Below, in pieces: positions 35,212 through 43,923 of a stretch of DNA of 57,914 bases. Source of the stretch: Chromobacterium haemolyticum DSM 19808. Lineage in GTDB: Bacteria; Pseudomonadota; Gammaproteobacteria; Burkholderiales; Chromobacteriaceae. The stretch covers positions 1-57,914 of the forward strand of contig NZ_KL543995.1 in assembly GCF_000711885.1 (NCBI RefSeq), read 5' to 3'. The notes under the pieces are model-generated. The model saw only the letters and a list, made by a program, of their open reading frames with translations, had not been told where the DNA came from and did no database searches. The position numbers were made by a program, and so were the translations under genes. Numbering within the stretch: position 1 is the first letter of the stretch; every line of letters begins with the position of its first letter.

Positions 35212-37116
35212 TTATTCCGCCTGTTCCAGCGCCTCAAGCTCGGCCTGGGCTTCCAGCCAAGCCTCCTCCACTTCCGCCAGGCGGGTCGCCACTTCCCCTT
35301 GGCGGCGCACAGCGTCGGCCAGCCGTTGCCGGTTGGCATCCTCATAGGCGTCGGCGGAGGCCATGAAGCCGTCCAGCTCCGCTTTCGCCGCGCTGAGTTG
35401 GTCCAGTTCCTTTTCCAGCTTGTTCAGCTTGTTCTGCAGCGGTTTGCGCAGTTGGGAGAGCCGTTGCCGCGCTTCCGCTTCTTGGCGCTTCTGTTCCTTG
35501 CGGTTCAGGCCCTGAGCGTCTCCGGAGGAGGGCTTGCCGGCGTCGGCCAGCAGGGTCAGCCGCCATTGGCGGTAATCCTCTAGGTCGCCGTCGAAGGGCT
35601 GCACCTTGCCGTGGCTGACCAGCCAGAAAATATCGGTAGTGGCTTCCAGCAAGCTGCGGTCATGGGACACCACGATCAGCGCTCCGCTGAAGTCCTGCAG
35701 CGCCATGGTCAGCGCGTGGCGCATTTCCAGGTCCAGGTGGTTGGTGGGTTCGTCCAACAGCAGCAAGTTGGGTTTTTGCCAGACTATCATCGCCAGCGCC
35801 AGCCGCGCCTTCTCGCCGCCCGACATCGGACCCACTGGATCGGTGGCGGCGTCGCCGCGGAAGTTGAAGCCGCCAAGGAAACTGCGCAGTTCCAGCTCGC
35901 GCGTGGTGGGCGCCAGCCTTTGCATGTGTTGCAGCGGCGTTTCGTCTTCGCGCAGGGTCTCCAGCGTGTGCTGGGCGAAGTAGCCAATCTTCAGGGTTTG
36001 GGCGTTGACGATCTCGCCGCGCAGCGGGGCGAGGTCGCCGGACAAGAGTTTGACCAGGGTGGATTTGCCGGCGCCGTTGACGCCGAGCAGGCCGATGCGC
36101 GCGCCGGCTTCCACCGATAGGTTCAGTCCGCTGAGTATGGTGGCGGAGCCGTAGCCGACATCGGCCTGTTCCAGCTTCAGCAATGGATTGGGCAGGTTGT
36201 CCGGGCTATCGAAGTGGAAGTCGAACGGCGAAGCCACGTGGGCGGGAGCGATGCGTTCCAGTTTTTCCAGCGCCTTGACCCGGCTCTGCGCCTGGCGCGC
36301 CTTGGAGGCCTTGGCCTTGAAGCGGTTGACGAAGGACTCCAGGTGGGCGATCTGGCGCTGCTGTTTCTCGTACTCGCCTTGTTGGCGAGCCATTTTTTCC
36401 GCGCGCATCACTTCGAACTGGCTGTAGTTGCCGGTGTACAGCGTCAAGTCCTGGTTGGCGACTTCAACGATGTGGTCACAGACGCTGTCCAGAAAGTCGC
36501 GGTCGTGGGAAATCATCAGCAGAGTGCCTGGATAGCCTTGCAGCCAATCCTCCAGCCAGAGCACGGTTTCCAGATCCAGATGGTTGGTGGGTTCATCCAG
36601 TAGCAGCAGGTCGGAGCGGCACATCAGCGCCTGCGCCAGGTTCAGGCGCATGCGCCAGCCGCCGGAGAAGCTGGCCACGGACCGTTGCTGAGCGTCGACA
36701 TCGAAGCCCAGACCGGTCAGCAGTTTGCCGGCGCGCGCCGGCGCGGCGTAGGCGTCGATGCGCGCCAATTCTCCGTGCAGGTGGCCGATGGCGTTGCCGT
36801 CGTGGCGTTCTTCCGCGTCTTGCAGCTCCTGTTCCAGCTGGCGCAGCTCATGGTCGCCGTCCAGCACGTAGTCCAGCGCGGAGCGTTCCAGCGCGGGTGT
36901 TTCCTGCGCTACGTGAGCGATGGTCCAGTGAGGCGGCAGCAGCGCGTCTCCGCTGTCGGCGTGAAGTTCGCCCATCAGGAGCGCGAACAGGCTGGACTTG
37001 CCGGCGCCGTTGGCGCCGGTGAGGCCGGTCTTGTAGCCGGGGTTGAGGGTCAGGTTGGCGCCTAGCAGCAATTCTTTCAGGCCGCGGCGCAGGTTGAGGT
37101 TTTTGAGTTGAATCAT
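35212..37116 (-). CDS. ABC-F family ATPase (YheS-like)
   Basis: Soluble protein with two ABC ATPase domains and no membrane segments, of the ABC-F family that acts on the ribosome. It has 634 residues. The first Walker A is GANGAGKSS (about 34-42), with signature SGGWRMRLNLAQAL and LLLDEPTNHLDLET; the second is GVNGAGKST (about 345), with SGGEKARLALAM and LLLDEPTNHLDLEM. Between them is the P-site linker (FVNRFKAKASKARQAQSR). The C-terminus is a coiled coil (about 540-630). The frame is open to 37410, but MIQLKNLNLRRG at 37116 is the family start. It is downstream of tsaD, after a strong hairpin. Confidence 0.9.
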   Translation of the reverse strand: MIQLKNLNLRRGLKELLLGANLTLNPGYKTGLTGANGAGKSSLFALLMGELHADSGDALLPPHWTIAHVAQETPALERSALDYVLDGDHELRQLEQELQDAEERHDGNAIGHLHGELARIDAYAAPARAGKLLTGLGFDVDAQQRSVASFSGGWRMRLNLAQALMCRSDLLLLDEPTNHLDLETVLWLEDWLQGYPGTLLMISHDRDFLDSVCDHIVEVANQDLTLYTGNYSQFEVMRAEKMARQQGEYEKQQRQIAHLESFVNRFKAKASKARQAQSRVKALEKLERIAPAHVASPFDFHFDSPDNLPNPLLKLEQADVGYGSATILSGLNLSVEAGARIGLLGVNGAGKSTLVKLLSGDLAPLRGEIVNAQTLKIGYFAQHTLETLREDETPLQHMQRLAPTTRELELRSFLGGFNFRGDAATDPVGPMSGGEKARLALAMIVWQKPNLLLLDEPTNHLDLEMRHALTMALQDFSGALIVVSHDRSLLEATTDIFWLVSHGKVQPFDGDLEDYRQWRLTLLADAGKPSSGDAQGLNRKEQKRQEAEARQRLSQLRKPLQNKLNKLEKELDQLSAAKAELDGFMASADAYEDANRQRLADAVRRQGEVATRLAEVEEAWLEAQAELEALEQAE

Positions 37117-37127
37117 AGGAGTCCGAA

Positions 37128-37156
37128 GCCGCGCCGGCGTTTGCGGCCGGCGCGGC
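37128..37156. other. Strong GC hairpin between tsaD and the ABC-F gene
   Basis: Perfect 11-bp inverted repeat GCCGCGCCGGC (37128-37138) / GCCGGCGCGGC (37146-37156), 7-base loop, no T run on either strand. It ends 12 bases before the ABC-F start codon, where it could limit translation or act as a factor-dependent stop. Confidence 0.6.
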
Positions 37157-37169
37157 GCATGGGGGTGGG

Positions 37170-38195
37170 TCAGGCCGGGGGCAGCGCGCTGAGATCCCAG
37201 CGCGGCTTGATCGAGTAGCTGCCGGGCGGCTGCGCGTGTTGCAACCGCATCGCGCCGGCGAAGGCGATCATCGCGCCGTTGTCGGTGCACAGCGCCAGCG
37301 GCGGATAGAACACTTCGAAGCGGCGGCGGCGAGCGGCTTCGTCCAGCGCGGCGCGCAGCTGCTTGTTGGCGCCGACGCCGCCGGCCACCACCAGCCGTTT
37401 CATGTCGCACTGCTTGAGCGCGGCCAGCGATTTCTTGGTCAGTACTTCGACGATGGCTTCCTGGAAGGCGCGGCAGATGTCTTTGCGCGTCTGCTCGTCG
37501 ATGTGGCCGTCGGCGTCCGCCACTTGTTTGCTCAGCGTCAGCACCGCGGTTTTCAGGCCGGAGAAGCTCATGTCTAGGTCGCCGGAGTTCAGCATCGGCC
37601 GCGGCAGGGTGAAGCGGGCCGGATCGCCTTCCTCCGCCAGCCGGGATAGCAGCGGGCCGCCGGGGTAGGGCAGCCCCAGCAACTTGGCGGTTTTGTCGAA
37701 GGCTTCGCCGGCGGCGTCGTCCAGGGTTTCACCCAGGATTTGATAGTCGCCGACGCCGCGTACAGCCATCAGTTGGGTGTGGCCGCCGGAAACCAGCAAG
37801 GCCAGGAAGGGGAACGCCGGTTTGGGCTCGGCCAGCAGCGGCGACAGCAGGTGGCCCTCCAGGTGGTGGACGCCCAGCACCGGAATGTTCAGGCCGAAGG
37901 CCAGCGCGTTGGCCACGCTGGCTCCCACCAGCAGCGCGCCGCCCAGGCCGGGGCCTTGGGTATAGGCGATGGCGTCGAGGTCGGCCAGCGTTTTGCCGGC
38001 TTCGGCCAGGCAGGCTTCCGTCAGCGGAATGGCGCGGCGGATGTGGTCGCGGCTGGCCAATTCAGGCACCACGCCGCCGTATTCGGCGTGCATGGCCATC
38101 TGGGTGTGCAGTTGGTGGGCCAGCAGGCCGCCGTCTGTGTCGTACAACGCGACTCCGGTTTCGTCGCAGGAGGATTCAATACCAAGTACCAGCAT
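37170..38195 (-). CDS. tsaD: tRNA N6-adenosine threonylcarbamoyltransferase
   Basis: Transfers the threonylcarbamoyl group to A37 of tRNAs that read ANN codons, working with TsaB/TsaE/TsaC. It has 341 residues, the normal length. Metal ligands are His111 and His115 (HHLEGH); the ATP-binding ASKHA motifs include [40 protein letters not shown] and [12 protein letters not shown]. Essential in most bacteria. Confidence 0.97.
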   Translation of the reverse strand: MLVLGIESSCDETGVALYDTDGGLLAHQLHTQMAMHAEYGGVVPELASRDHIRRAIPLTEACLAEAGKTLADLDAIAYTQGPGLGGALLVGASVANALAFGLNIPVLGVHHLEGHLLSPLLAEPKPAFPFLALLVSGGHTQLMAVRGVGDYQILGETLDDAAGEAFDKTAKLLGLPYPGGPLLSRLAEEGDPARFTLPRPMLNSGDLDMSFSGLKTAVLTLSKQVADADGHIDEQTRKDICRAFQEAIVEVLTKKSLAALKQCDMKRLVVAGGVGANKQLRAALDEAARRRRFEVFYPPLALCTDNGAMIAFAGAMRLQHAQPPGSYSIKPRWDLSALPPA

Positions 38196-38316
38196 GTTTG
38201 GGCGCAGCTCGGATATAGCGGGACAATCTTTCTATTTTACCGGTGAATCTTTGTTCGCCCAAATCCGGATGTTAGGCTAGGCCGTTTCGGGATTCCGACT
38301 ACGAGGAGAAGCAAGG

Positions 38317-38733
38317 ATGAAGGCCAGGCTGAAGTGGGTGGACGGCGTGTGTTTCCTGGGCGAGAGCGGCAGCGGCCATGCGGTGGTGATGGACGGCGCG
38401 CCGGAAGGCGGCGGAAGGAATTTGGGGCCGCGGCCCATGGAGTTGTTGTTATTGGGCACCGCCGGTTGCACCAGTTACGACGTGATTACTATTTTGAAGA
38501 AGGCGCGACAGCAAGTCAGTGATTGCTGGGTGGAGATCGATGCCGAACGCGCGGACGAGGAGCCCAAGGTGTTCACCCGCATTCATTTCCACTTTGTGGT
38601 GACTGGGCGCGATCTGAAGGCGGAGACGGTGGAGCGGGCGATCAAGTTGTCGGCTGAGAAGTACTGTTCCGCCTCTATCATGCTGGGCAAGACCGCTGAC
38701 ATCAGCCACGATTTCGAATTGCGCGACGCCTGA
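38317..38733 (+). CDS. OsmC/Ohr-family protein (YhfA-like)
   Basis: A 138-residue protein of the OsmC fold, a group of thiol-dependent peroxidases and relatives. The two conserved cysteines are present: Cys51 in LLGTAGCTSYDV and Cys117 in EKYCSAS. The Arg/Glu partners of true peroxidases are less clear, as in the YhfA subgroup. AGGAGAAGCAAGG lies before the ATG. Its last 32 bases overlap the end of the convergent Fur-controlled gene. Confidence 0.88.
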   Translation: MKARLKWVDGVCFLGESGSGHAVVMDGAPEGGGRNLGPRPMELLLLGTAGCTSYDVITILKKARQQVSDCWVEIDAERADEEPKVFTRIHFHFVVTGRDLKAETVERAIKLSAEKYCSASIMLGKTADISHDFELRDA

Positions 38734-39139
38734 TGACGCTGCCGGCGGCCGGCGGGCCGGCCAGCAGGTCCGCCGCCAGGCTCAGCGCTGTCTCATGGTC
38801 CGGGCGGTGGCGCAGCGGGTAGCCCCAGAACTTTTCGAAGCGCGGCGCGAACTCGTCAAGATAGCGCTGTTGCTCGGCTTGCGGAGCAATCACGATCGTG
38901 CCGCGTATCAATTGGCGGATCTGCAGCCGGTTGTCCTTGACCCACAGCGCCGCCATTTTGCGGATGATGCGCGCGTGCAGGTCCAGTTCGGTTGGCGCCG
39001 GTTCTTTGGCGATGAATACGAAGGGGCGTTGCTGGAGCAGCAGCTGGTCCAGGGTGGCGAAGATGTCGGTGGGCTGCTGCCCATCCGGGCGGCTGCGGTC
39101 CAGCCAGACGATGGGGAAGTCTTGAGCGTGGAATTGCAT
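38702..39139 (-). CDS. Unknown protein, Fur-controlled
   Basis: A 145-residue cytosolic protein without signal or membrane segments. It opens MQFHAQDFPIVWLDRSRPDG, then IFATLDQLLLQQRPFVFIAKE, RIIRKMAALWVKDNRLQIRQLIRGTIVIAP and YLDEFAPRFEKFWGYPLRHR. The alternating strands and helices suggest a small alpha/beta domain; I do not recognise the family. The frame is open to 39196, but the upstream part would be encoded by the Fur box itself, so the start is 39139. A perfect-arm Fur box 13-31 bases upstream implies expression under iron limitation. Its 3' end overlaps the convergent OsmC-family gene. Confidence 0.75.
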   Translation of the reverse strand: MQFHAQDFPIVWLDRSRPDGQQPTDIFATLDQLLLQQRPFVFIAKEPAPTELDLHARIIRKMAALWVKDNRLQIRQLIRGTIVIAPQAEQQRYLDEFAPRFEKFWGYPLRHRPDHETALSLAADLLAGPPAAGSVIRRRAIRNRG

Positions 39140-39151
39140 GGCTTTTTTGAA

Positions 39152-39170
39152 AATGATAATCAATATCATT
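39152..39170. promoter_or_regulatory. Fur box
   Basis: AATGATAATCAATATCATT: perfect 7-base arms AATGATA / TATCATT around ATCAA, very close to the GATAATGATAATCATTATC consensus. It lies directly upstream of the minus-strand gene at 38702-39139 and about 190 bases from the plus-strand gene at 39362. Confidence 0.85.
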
Positions 39171-39361
39171 ATATCGTCAGCCACCTGACTTGTCATCTAG
39201 GTGGCGGTTGCGGCGCGGTCTTGAGATTCGCGCCGGCGGCCCCCATCTTTCCCGAGTCCCGCCACGGGAGCAACGCTTGGGTTGCCGGGCGTAAGCCGAT
39301 ACAATAGGCGGTTTTGCGCGGCTGCCGCTCCGGGGCCGCCATCGACGAAAAAGGCGCAGGG

Positions 39362-39958
39362 ATGACTACCATCGTGGCGGTAAGAAAGGGCGATCAGATC
39401 GCGATCGCCGCCGACAGCCAGACCACTTTTGGCGACGACCAGAAGCTGTTGGCGGGCTATGACTGTTTCCACAACAAGATTTTCCAGCATGGGGACAGCT
39501 ATTTGGCCATCTCCGGCTCGGCCGCCCACGATCTGGTGTTGCAAGGCGCGCTGAAAGAGTTGAAGAAAAAAGACCTGAGCAGCCGCCAGGGCATTTTCGA
39601 GACCTTCCGCAAATTGCATCCCAAGCTGAAGGACGGTTTCTACCTGCGTCCCGAAGAGGACGAGGAAGATCCGTACGAATCCAGTCAGATGATGGTGGTG
39701 ATCGCCAACCGTCATGGGATTTTCGGGGTGTATCCGATGCGCGAGATTTACGAGTTCTCGCGCATCTGGGCGATAGGCTCCGGCCGCAAGTTCGCGATGG
39801 GCGCGATGTACGCGGTGTATGACCAAGCGCTCAGCGCGCGCGAAATCGCCGAAATCGGCGTGCGCGCAGGTTGCGAATTCGACGTCAGTTCTTCAATGCC
39901 AATGACGGTCTATACCGTAGAACTGGCGGCGGACAAGGAAAAGAAAGACATAGCATGA
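39362..39958 (+). CDS. Proteasome-type N-terminal threonine hydrolase, likely betaproteobacterial proteasome homolog (BPH)
   Basis: A 198-residue protein of the Ntn-hydrolase/proteasome fold. It begins M-TTIVAVRKGDQIAIAADSQTTFG: after methionine removal Thr1 would be the nucleophile, with Asp17 (AADS) and a lysine near 38 (HNKIF) at the usual supporting places. ISGSAAHDLVLQGAL and AIGSGRKFAMGAMYAVYD match the oxyanion and GSG regions of HslV-like subunits. It is not HslV by sequence, and no HslU ATPase adjoins; from memory it fits the BPH class. AAGG at 39351 sets ATG 39362. It overlaps hslO by 4 bases. Confidence 0.75.
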   Translation: MTTIVAVRKGDQIAIAADSQTTFGDDQKLLAGYDCFHNKIFQHGDSYLAISGSAAHDLVLQGALKELKKKDLSSRQGIFETFRKLHPKLKDGFYLRPEEDEEDPYESSQMMVVIANRHGIFGVYPMREIYEFSRIWAIGSGRKFAMGAMYAVYDQALSAREIAEIGVRAGCEFDVSSSMPMTVYTVELAADKEKKDIA

Positions 39959-40836
39959 GCACACAAGACAGATTGCAACGATTTTTGTTTGACGGCGCGC
40001 CGGTGCGCGGCGCGCTGGTGAGGTTGGACGGCGCCTGGCAGCAGGTGCTGGCTCGCCGCAGCTACCCTCCTGCCTTGAAGAAGATTGTCGGCGAAATGAT
40101 GGCGGCGGCCGAACTGATGGCCGCCAACCTCAAGTTCGACGGCGCGCTCATTCTGCAGCTTCACGGCGCCGGCGCCCTGAAACTGGCGGTGGTGGAGTGC
40201 AACAACGACCGCACTATCCGCGCCACCGCAAAGTGGGACGAAGGCATTTCCGACGGCGCGTCCATCCAGTCTTTGCTGGGAGCTCACGGACGCTTCGTGG
40301 TGACCTTGGAGCCGCGCGTGGACAAGGCGCAAACCTGGCAAGGCATCGTGGCGCTGGAGGGCGACAGCATAGGCGAAATGCTGGAGAACTACATGCTTCG
40401 CTCCGAGCAGCTGGAAACCCGGCTGATCCTGGCCTCCAGCGACGAAACCGCGGCCGGCATGCTGTTGCAGAAGCTGCCGGAAGGTCATGGAGATCCGGAA
40501 GGCTGGGAGCGCATTCAGATGCTGGGCGCCACTTTGAGGGCGGACGAGTTGCTGAGCTTGCCGGCCGAGGATGTCCTGCATCGTCTGTTCCATGAGGAAA
40601 CGGTGCGGGTGTTCGATCAGGAAACGGTGAGTTTCGCCTGTAATTGCAGCCGGGAGCGCGTCGGCGACATGTTGAAGATGCTGGGCGGCCAGGAAGTGGG
40701 CGAGGTGCTGCTGGAGCAAGGCAGCGTGGAAATCGTCTGTGATTATTGCAATCAGCATTACGTTTACGACGAAGACGATGCCAACAAGTTGTTCGACTAC
40801 GATGTGGTCGCTGCCGCGCGCGAGGCCAGGCACTGA
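39955..40836 (+). CDS. hslO: 33-kDa redox-regulated chaperonin Hsp33
   Basis: Holdase chaperone switched on by oxidation (HOCl, peroxide plus heat). It has 293 residues. The C-terminal zinc/redox switch uses Cys229-x-Cys231 (CNC) and Cys262-x-x-Cys265 (CDYC). The N-terminal domain contains DRLQRFLFDGAPVRGALVRLD and QLHGAGALKLAVVECN. Start ATG 39955 overlaps the stop of the proteasome-type gene (ATGA), so the two are made together. A terminator follows. Confidence 0.96.
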   Translation: MSTQDRLQRFLFDGAPVRGALVRLDGAWQQVLARRSYPPALKKIVGEMMAAAELMAANLKFDGALILQLHGAGALKLAVVECNNDRTIRATAKWDEGISDGASIQSLLGAHGRFVVTLEPRVDKAQTWQGIVALEGDSIGEMLENYMLRSEQLETRLILASSDETAAGMLLQKLPEGHGDPEGWERIQMLGATLRADELLSLPAEDVLHRLFHEETVRVFDQETVSFACNCSRERVGDMLKMLGGQEVGEVLLEQGSVEIVCDYCNQHYVYDEDDANKLFDYDVVAAAREARH

Positions 40837-40871
40837 CGCATTATCGTTAGTTTGGCAACAAACTTTATTTT

Positions 40872-40896
40872 AAGCCGCATATGCGGCTTTTTTTAC
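40872..40896 (+). terminator. Intrinsic terminator after hslO
   Basis: AAGCCGCATATGCGGCTT palindrome followed by TTTTTT, 36 bases after the stop codon. Confidence 0.93.
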
Positions 40897-41060
40897 GCCC
40901 TTTTTTCGACTAAAAACAGGGTAAAAATACCAATGTTGTAATTATGGTTTAAATTGGAGATTTTATTTTAAACTAAATTTTCATGACGTTTGCTATTCGA
41001 TATGATTTGACGTTCGCATTTCATTATTGATGCGACATTATCAATGTCTTGGATAGCGTC
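40897..41060. promoter_or_regulatory. AT-rich control region of the collagenase gene
   Basis: About 160 bases much richer in A/T than the rest of the window. It contains the dyad GTTTAAA (40947-40953) / TTTAAAC (40967-40973), and at 40975-40993 the sequence AAATTT-TC-ATGACGTTTGC, which recurs without the TC upstream of the sedolisin gene (49164-49180). No clear single promoter could be chosen. Confidence 0.45.
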
Positions 41061-43727
41061 ATGATAAAAACAGCTTCGCTCAGCAGCGTGCGCGCACTGA
41101 GTCTTTCCGTGATGGCCGCCGCCTTATTGGCCGGTTGCGTCAGCGATTCCGAAAAAACGGCAGTCAGCCAGCCGGCGCCGCAGGCCAATCTGCCGCAGGC
41201 CGGCCACTCTTCGCATTCTCCGGCTTTGTCGGAGAAACCATCCTATCCGCACGGCTTGCCGCCCGGCGCGCCGGCCGACGGCGCCGGTCCCGGCGCCAAG
41301 CCGCAAGGGCCAATGCAGCAGACCGGCGCGCGTCGCGCCAAGGAGGCCGCGGCTGTGCCGCGGTATGCCGACTGCGACGAAGCCAAGCTGGGACAATTGT
41401 CCGGCGCGGCCTTGGCGCGTTATGTCGCCAGCGTAGAGGGCACTTGCATGAACCGCCTGTTCCAGGCGGACGCCTTCAGCTACCGGGTGGTGTCGCCGGC
41501 GAATATGCGCGAAGTGGCGGCCGAGGCCCGCGCCCGCGCGCAAAGCTGGGACGGCAAGAGTGCCAACGGCCTGTGGCCGCTGGCGGTGTTCCTGAAAGCC
41601 GGCTATTTCACCCAGTACAGCCACGCTGGGGAAGTGGGAGATTACGGTCGTCCGGTGGACGAGCCGGTGATGCAGGTCGTGAGCGCGCTGGCGGAAAACC
41701 CGGCGCTGTGGAGCGAGCCGGTGCGCGACGGCAGCGGCGATCGCGACGCCTGGTATCTGGCGACCGATCTACGCCAGTCCGTGGCGGAAACCATGATCCT
41801 GGCGGATTCGGTGCGCAAGCAGGAATACGCTTTGCCTTTGTTGCAGCGCTTCTTCGGCCGCTACAACGCCGCGGTGAAGAACAACTGGGCGCGCATCGCG
41901 CTGCATCCGATGCAGACCACGCTGTTCAATATGCATTACACCGAGGGCTTCGCCGCCAAGGCGGGCGCCGGGCAACTGGATGCGCTGGCGACCAGCCTGG
42001 CAGGGCTGACCCGCGCCGGCCAGTCGGCCTTCGCCGATGAACAGATGTATCTGAACACCGTGCGCGAGACCGGCCGCTTCATGCAATACCCGCGTACCGC
42101 CAAACTGGCGGAGGACGCGGTGGCCGGCCTGTTGGGCGGCGAGAAGTTCGGGGCCTCGTGGGCGGAAGCGGTGTACGCGCTGAAGAAACTGGGCAAGGTG
42201 CCTTGCGAGCGCTACGGTATTTGCCAGGCGGAGCAGGAACTGAAAAACCATTTGTTCCCGCATAACTGGAGTTTCGACAACGGCAATCTGGTGTTCGAAA
42301 CCCCGCTGGCGCTGGCCGAAGTGGAACCGCTGTACTACGCGATGAAGCAGGTGCAGGCGCAACTGGGTCGGGTCAGCGGCATCAGCCAGCCAGTGAGCGG
42401 CGACACCAACGCCAAGCTGCGCATGGTGATTTACGGCAGCAAGACCGCCTACCAGCGCTTCCAAGGCCTGCTCAATGAATTGTCCACCGACAACGGCGGC
42501 ATTTACATCGAAAAAGACGGCACCTTCTACACCTTCCAGCGCGAAGTGCCGCGCGAGAGTTATCTGAGCCTGGAAGAACTGGTGCGCCACGAGTACGTGC
42601 ACTATCTGTCCGGCCGCTTCATCCAGCCGGGGATGTGGGGCAGCTCCGAGTTCTACCGCGACGACCGCCGCATGGCTTGGTACGACGAGGGCTTTGCCGA
42701 ATTCATGGCCTGGAGCACATCGCGCGACGGCATCAAGGTGCGCGGCCACGTGGTGGACGTAGTGGCCAATGGTTGGCCGCGAAGCTATCTGGAGCCATCC
42801 CGCATCATGCGTTCCAGCTATAGCGACGGTTGGGACTTCTACAGTCATTCCGCCTTGTGGTTCTACTATCTGAACCAGCAACAGCCGGGCCGCATCGCCG
42901 AGATCCTGGCTGCGCTGCGCGCAGACGACGTCAAGCGCTTCGACGCCTTGGTGGCGGAAATGGGTCGCGACGCCAGCCTGGCACAGGGCTTCCAAGACTA
43001 TGTGGGCCGTCAGGTGGAGGCGCAGCGCGCCGGCCAGTTGGGCAACACCTCAACCGAGCTGGGTGTGGACTGGCTGAAGCAGGCGCAATGGCAGGCCGGC
43101 GACGTTGCTGTGATAGAAGGCGCGATGCGCCGCTATCTGCCGGTGGCGTGCCGAGTGTGGGCCGACGGCGAGCGCAGCGCTCTGCGTCGCTTCGAATGCG
43201 ACGGCGTGCTGCCGCTTCGTTCCGGCACCGCCACGCTGGCGCGTCAGGAGTTGGACAAAACCTTGGACTCCGCCTTGCAGAACCTGCTGCGCGGCAGCGG
43301 CGTCAACAATATGATGGCGCTTAACTGCGCGGCTACCGACTACGACTTCAAAGCCAAGCGCGCCGCGCTGCGTTGCGAAGGTCCGCTGGGGCCGGCCGCG
43401 TCGCAGCCGTCGCAACCCGGCGGCGGCGACGCTCAGCTGGGCCTGGCCAAACTCAGCTATTCCAGCCCTGTGCGTTGTTTGCGCGGCCAGTTGCAAGGCG
43501 TGGGCGAGCCGGACGGCTATAGTCTGGTGAGCGGTCCCAAGTTAGGCCGCGCCATCATGGCCGACCACGGCGCGTTCAACTACCGGCGCGATCAGGACCA
43601 GCCGGGCGTGGCCGACCAGATCACCGTGCGCGTGCGCAAGGGCGCGCAAACGCGGGACGTGGTAGTGCAGTTGCTGGCGACGCCGGTGAATATGTCGGAC
43701 GAGGAGTGCTGGGCTCGCGCCGGTTGA
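41061..43727 (+). CDS. M9-family collagenase lipoprotein
   Basis: Secreted zinc metalloprotease of the Vibrio/Clostridium collagenase family, able by family precedent to cut native collagen. About 888 residues with a lipoprotein signal (LLAGC). A Pro/Gly-rich linker leads to the M9 N-terminal activator domain (about 100-390), then the peptidase domain with the zinc motif His510-Glu-Tyr-Val-His514 (LVRHEYVHYLSGRF) and the third ligand in WYDEGFAEF (Glu543). A C-terminal region (about 660-888) has several cysteines. The lipobox suggests it stays membrane-bound at first. Start at ATG 41061, after GGATAG. The stop codon sits at the edge of a dispersed repeat. Confidence 0.9.
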   Translation: MIKTASLSSVRALSLSVMAAALLAGCVSDSEKTAVSQPAPQANLPQAGHSSHSPALSEKPSYPHGLPPGAPADGAGPGAKPQGPMQQTGARRAKEAAAVPRYADCDEAKLGQLSGAALARYVASVEGTCMNRLFQADAFSYRVVSPANMREVAAEARARAQSWDGKSANGLWPLAVFLKAGYFTQYSHAGEVGDYGRPVDEPVMQVVSALAENPALWSEPVRDGSGDRDAWYLATDLRQSVAETMILADSVRKQEYALPLLQRFFGRYNAAVKNNWARIALHPMQTTLFNMHYTEGFAAKAGAGQLDALATSLAGLTRAGQSAFADEQMYLNTVRETGRFMQYPRTAKLAEDAVAGLLGGEKFGASWAEAVYALKKLGKVPCERYGICQAEQELKNHLFPHNWSFDNGNLVFETPLALAEVEPLYYAMKQVQAQLGRVSGISQPVSGDTNAKLRMVIYGSKTAYQRFQGLLNELSTDNGGIYIEKDGTFYTFQREVPRESYLSLEELVRHEYVHYLSGRFIQPGMWGSSEFYRDDRRMAWYDEGFAEFMAWSTSRDGIKVRGHVVDVVANGWPRSYLEPSRIMRSSYSDGWDFYSHSALWFYYLNQQQPGRIAEILAALRADDVKRFDALVAEMGRDASLAQGFQDYVGRQVEAQRAGQLGNTSTELGVDWLKQAQWQAGDVAVIEGAMRRYLPVACRVWADGERSALRRFECDGVLPLRSGTATLARQELDKTLDSALQNLLRGSGVNNMMALNCAATDYDFKAKRAALRCEGPLGPAASQPSQPGGGDAQLGLAKLSYSSPVRCLRGQLQGVGEPDGYSLVSGPKLGRAIMADHGAFNYRRDQDQPGVADQITVRVRKGAQTRDVVVQLLATPVNMSDEECWARAG

Positions 43728-43881
43728 GGCGTGCTCAATGTCTGCTGCGCTTCGGCGGGCAAGTTAGACAGGCGCGTTGAAAACATCTTCAGAATGCTCA
43801 TGTACTGTATGACCATTCCGCTTCTTCAGCTGTTTTCGCCTTGTCTCGCCTTTGCTCGCAAGACATTGGAAGGGTTCTGAG
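43723..43881. repeat. Dispersed inverted-repeat element, copy 3
   Basis: About 159 bp, beginning at the collagenase stop codon. The core ATGCTCATGTAC at 43794 and the ACCATTCCGCTTCTTC...TTTTCGCCTTGTCTCGCC block match copies 1 and 2. Its ends are changed but still pair: CAATGTCT (43736-43743) with AGACATTG (43861-43868). Confidence 0.75.
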
Positions 43882-43890
43882 CTGTGAATG

Positions 43891-43921
43891 AAAAGAGCCG
43901 GGAGATTCCCGGCTCTTTTTG
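43891..43921. terminator. Bidirectional terminator
   Basis: AAAAGAGCCGGGA / TCCCGGCTCTTTTT, 13-bp stem with a 4-base loop, T-rich on both strands. It ends the collagenase transcript and the convergent patatin-like gene. Confidence 0.93.
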
Positions 43922-43923
43922 TT

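Noticed and set aside
40897-41060. A second Fur box in the AT-rich region before the collagenase gene
   Set aside because: No stretch fits the GATAAT-type hexamer triplet; the similarity is only base composition.
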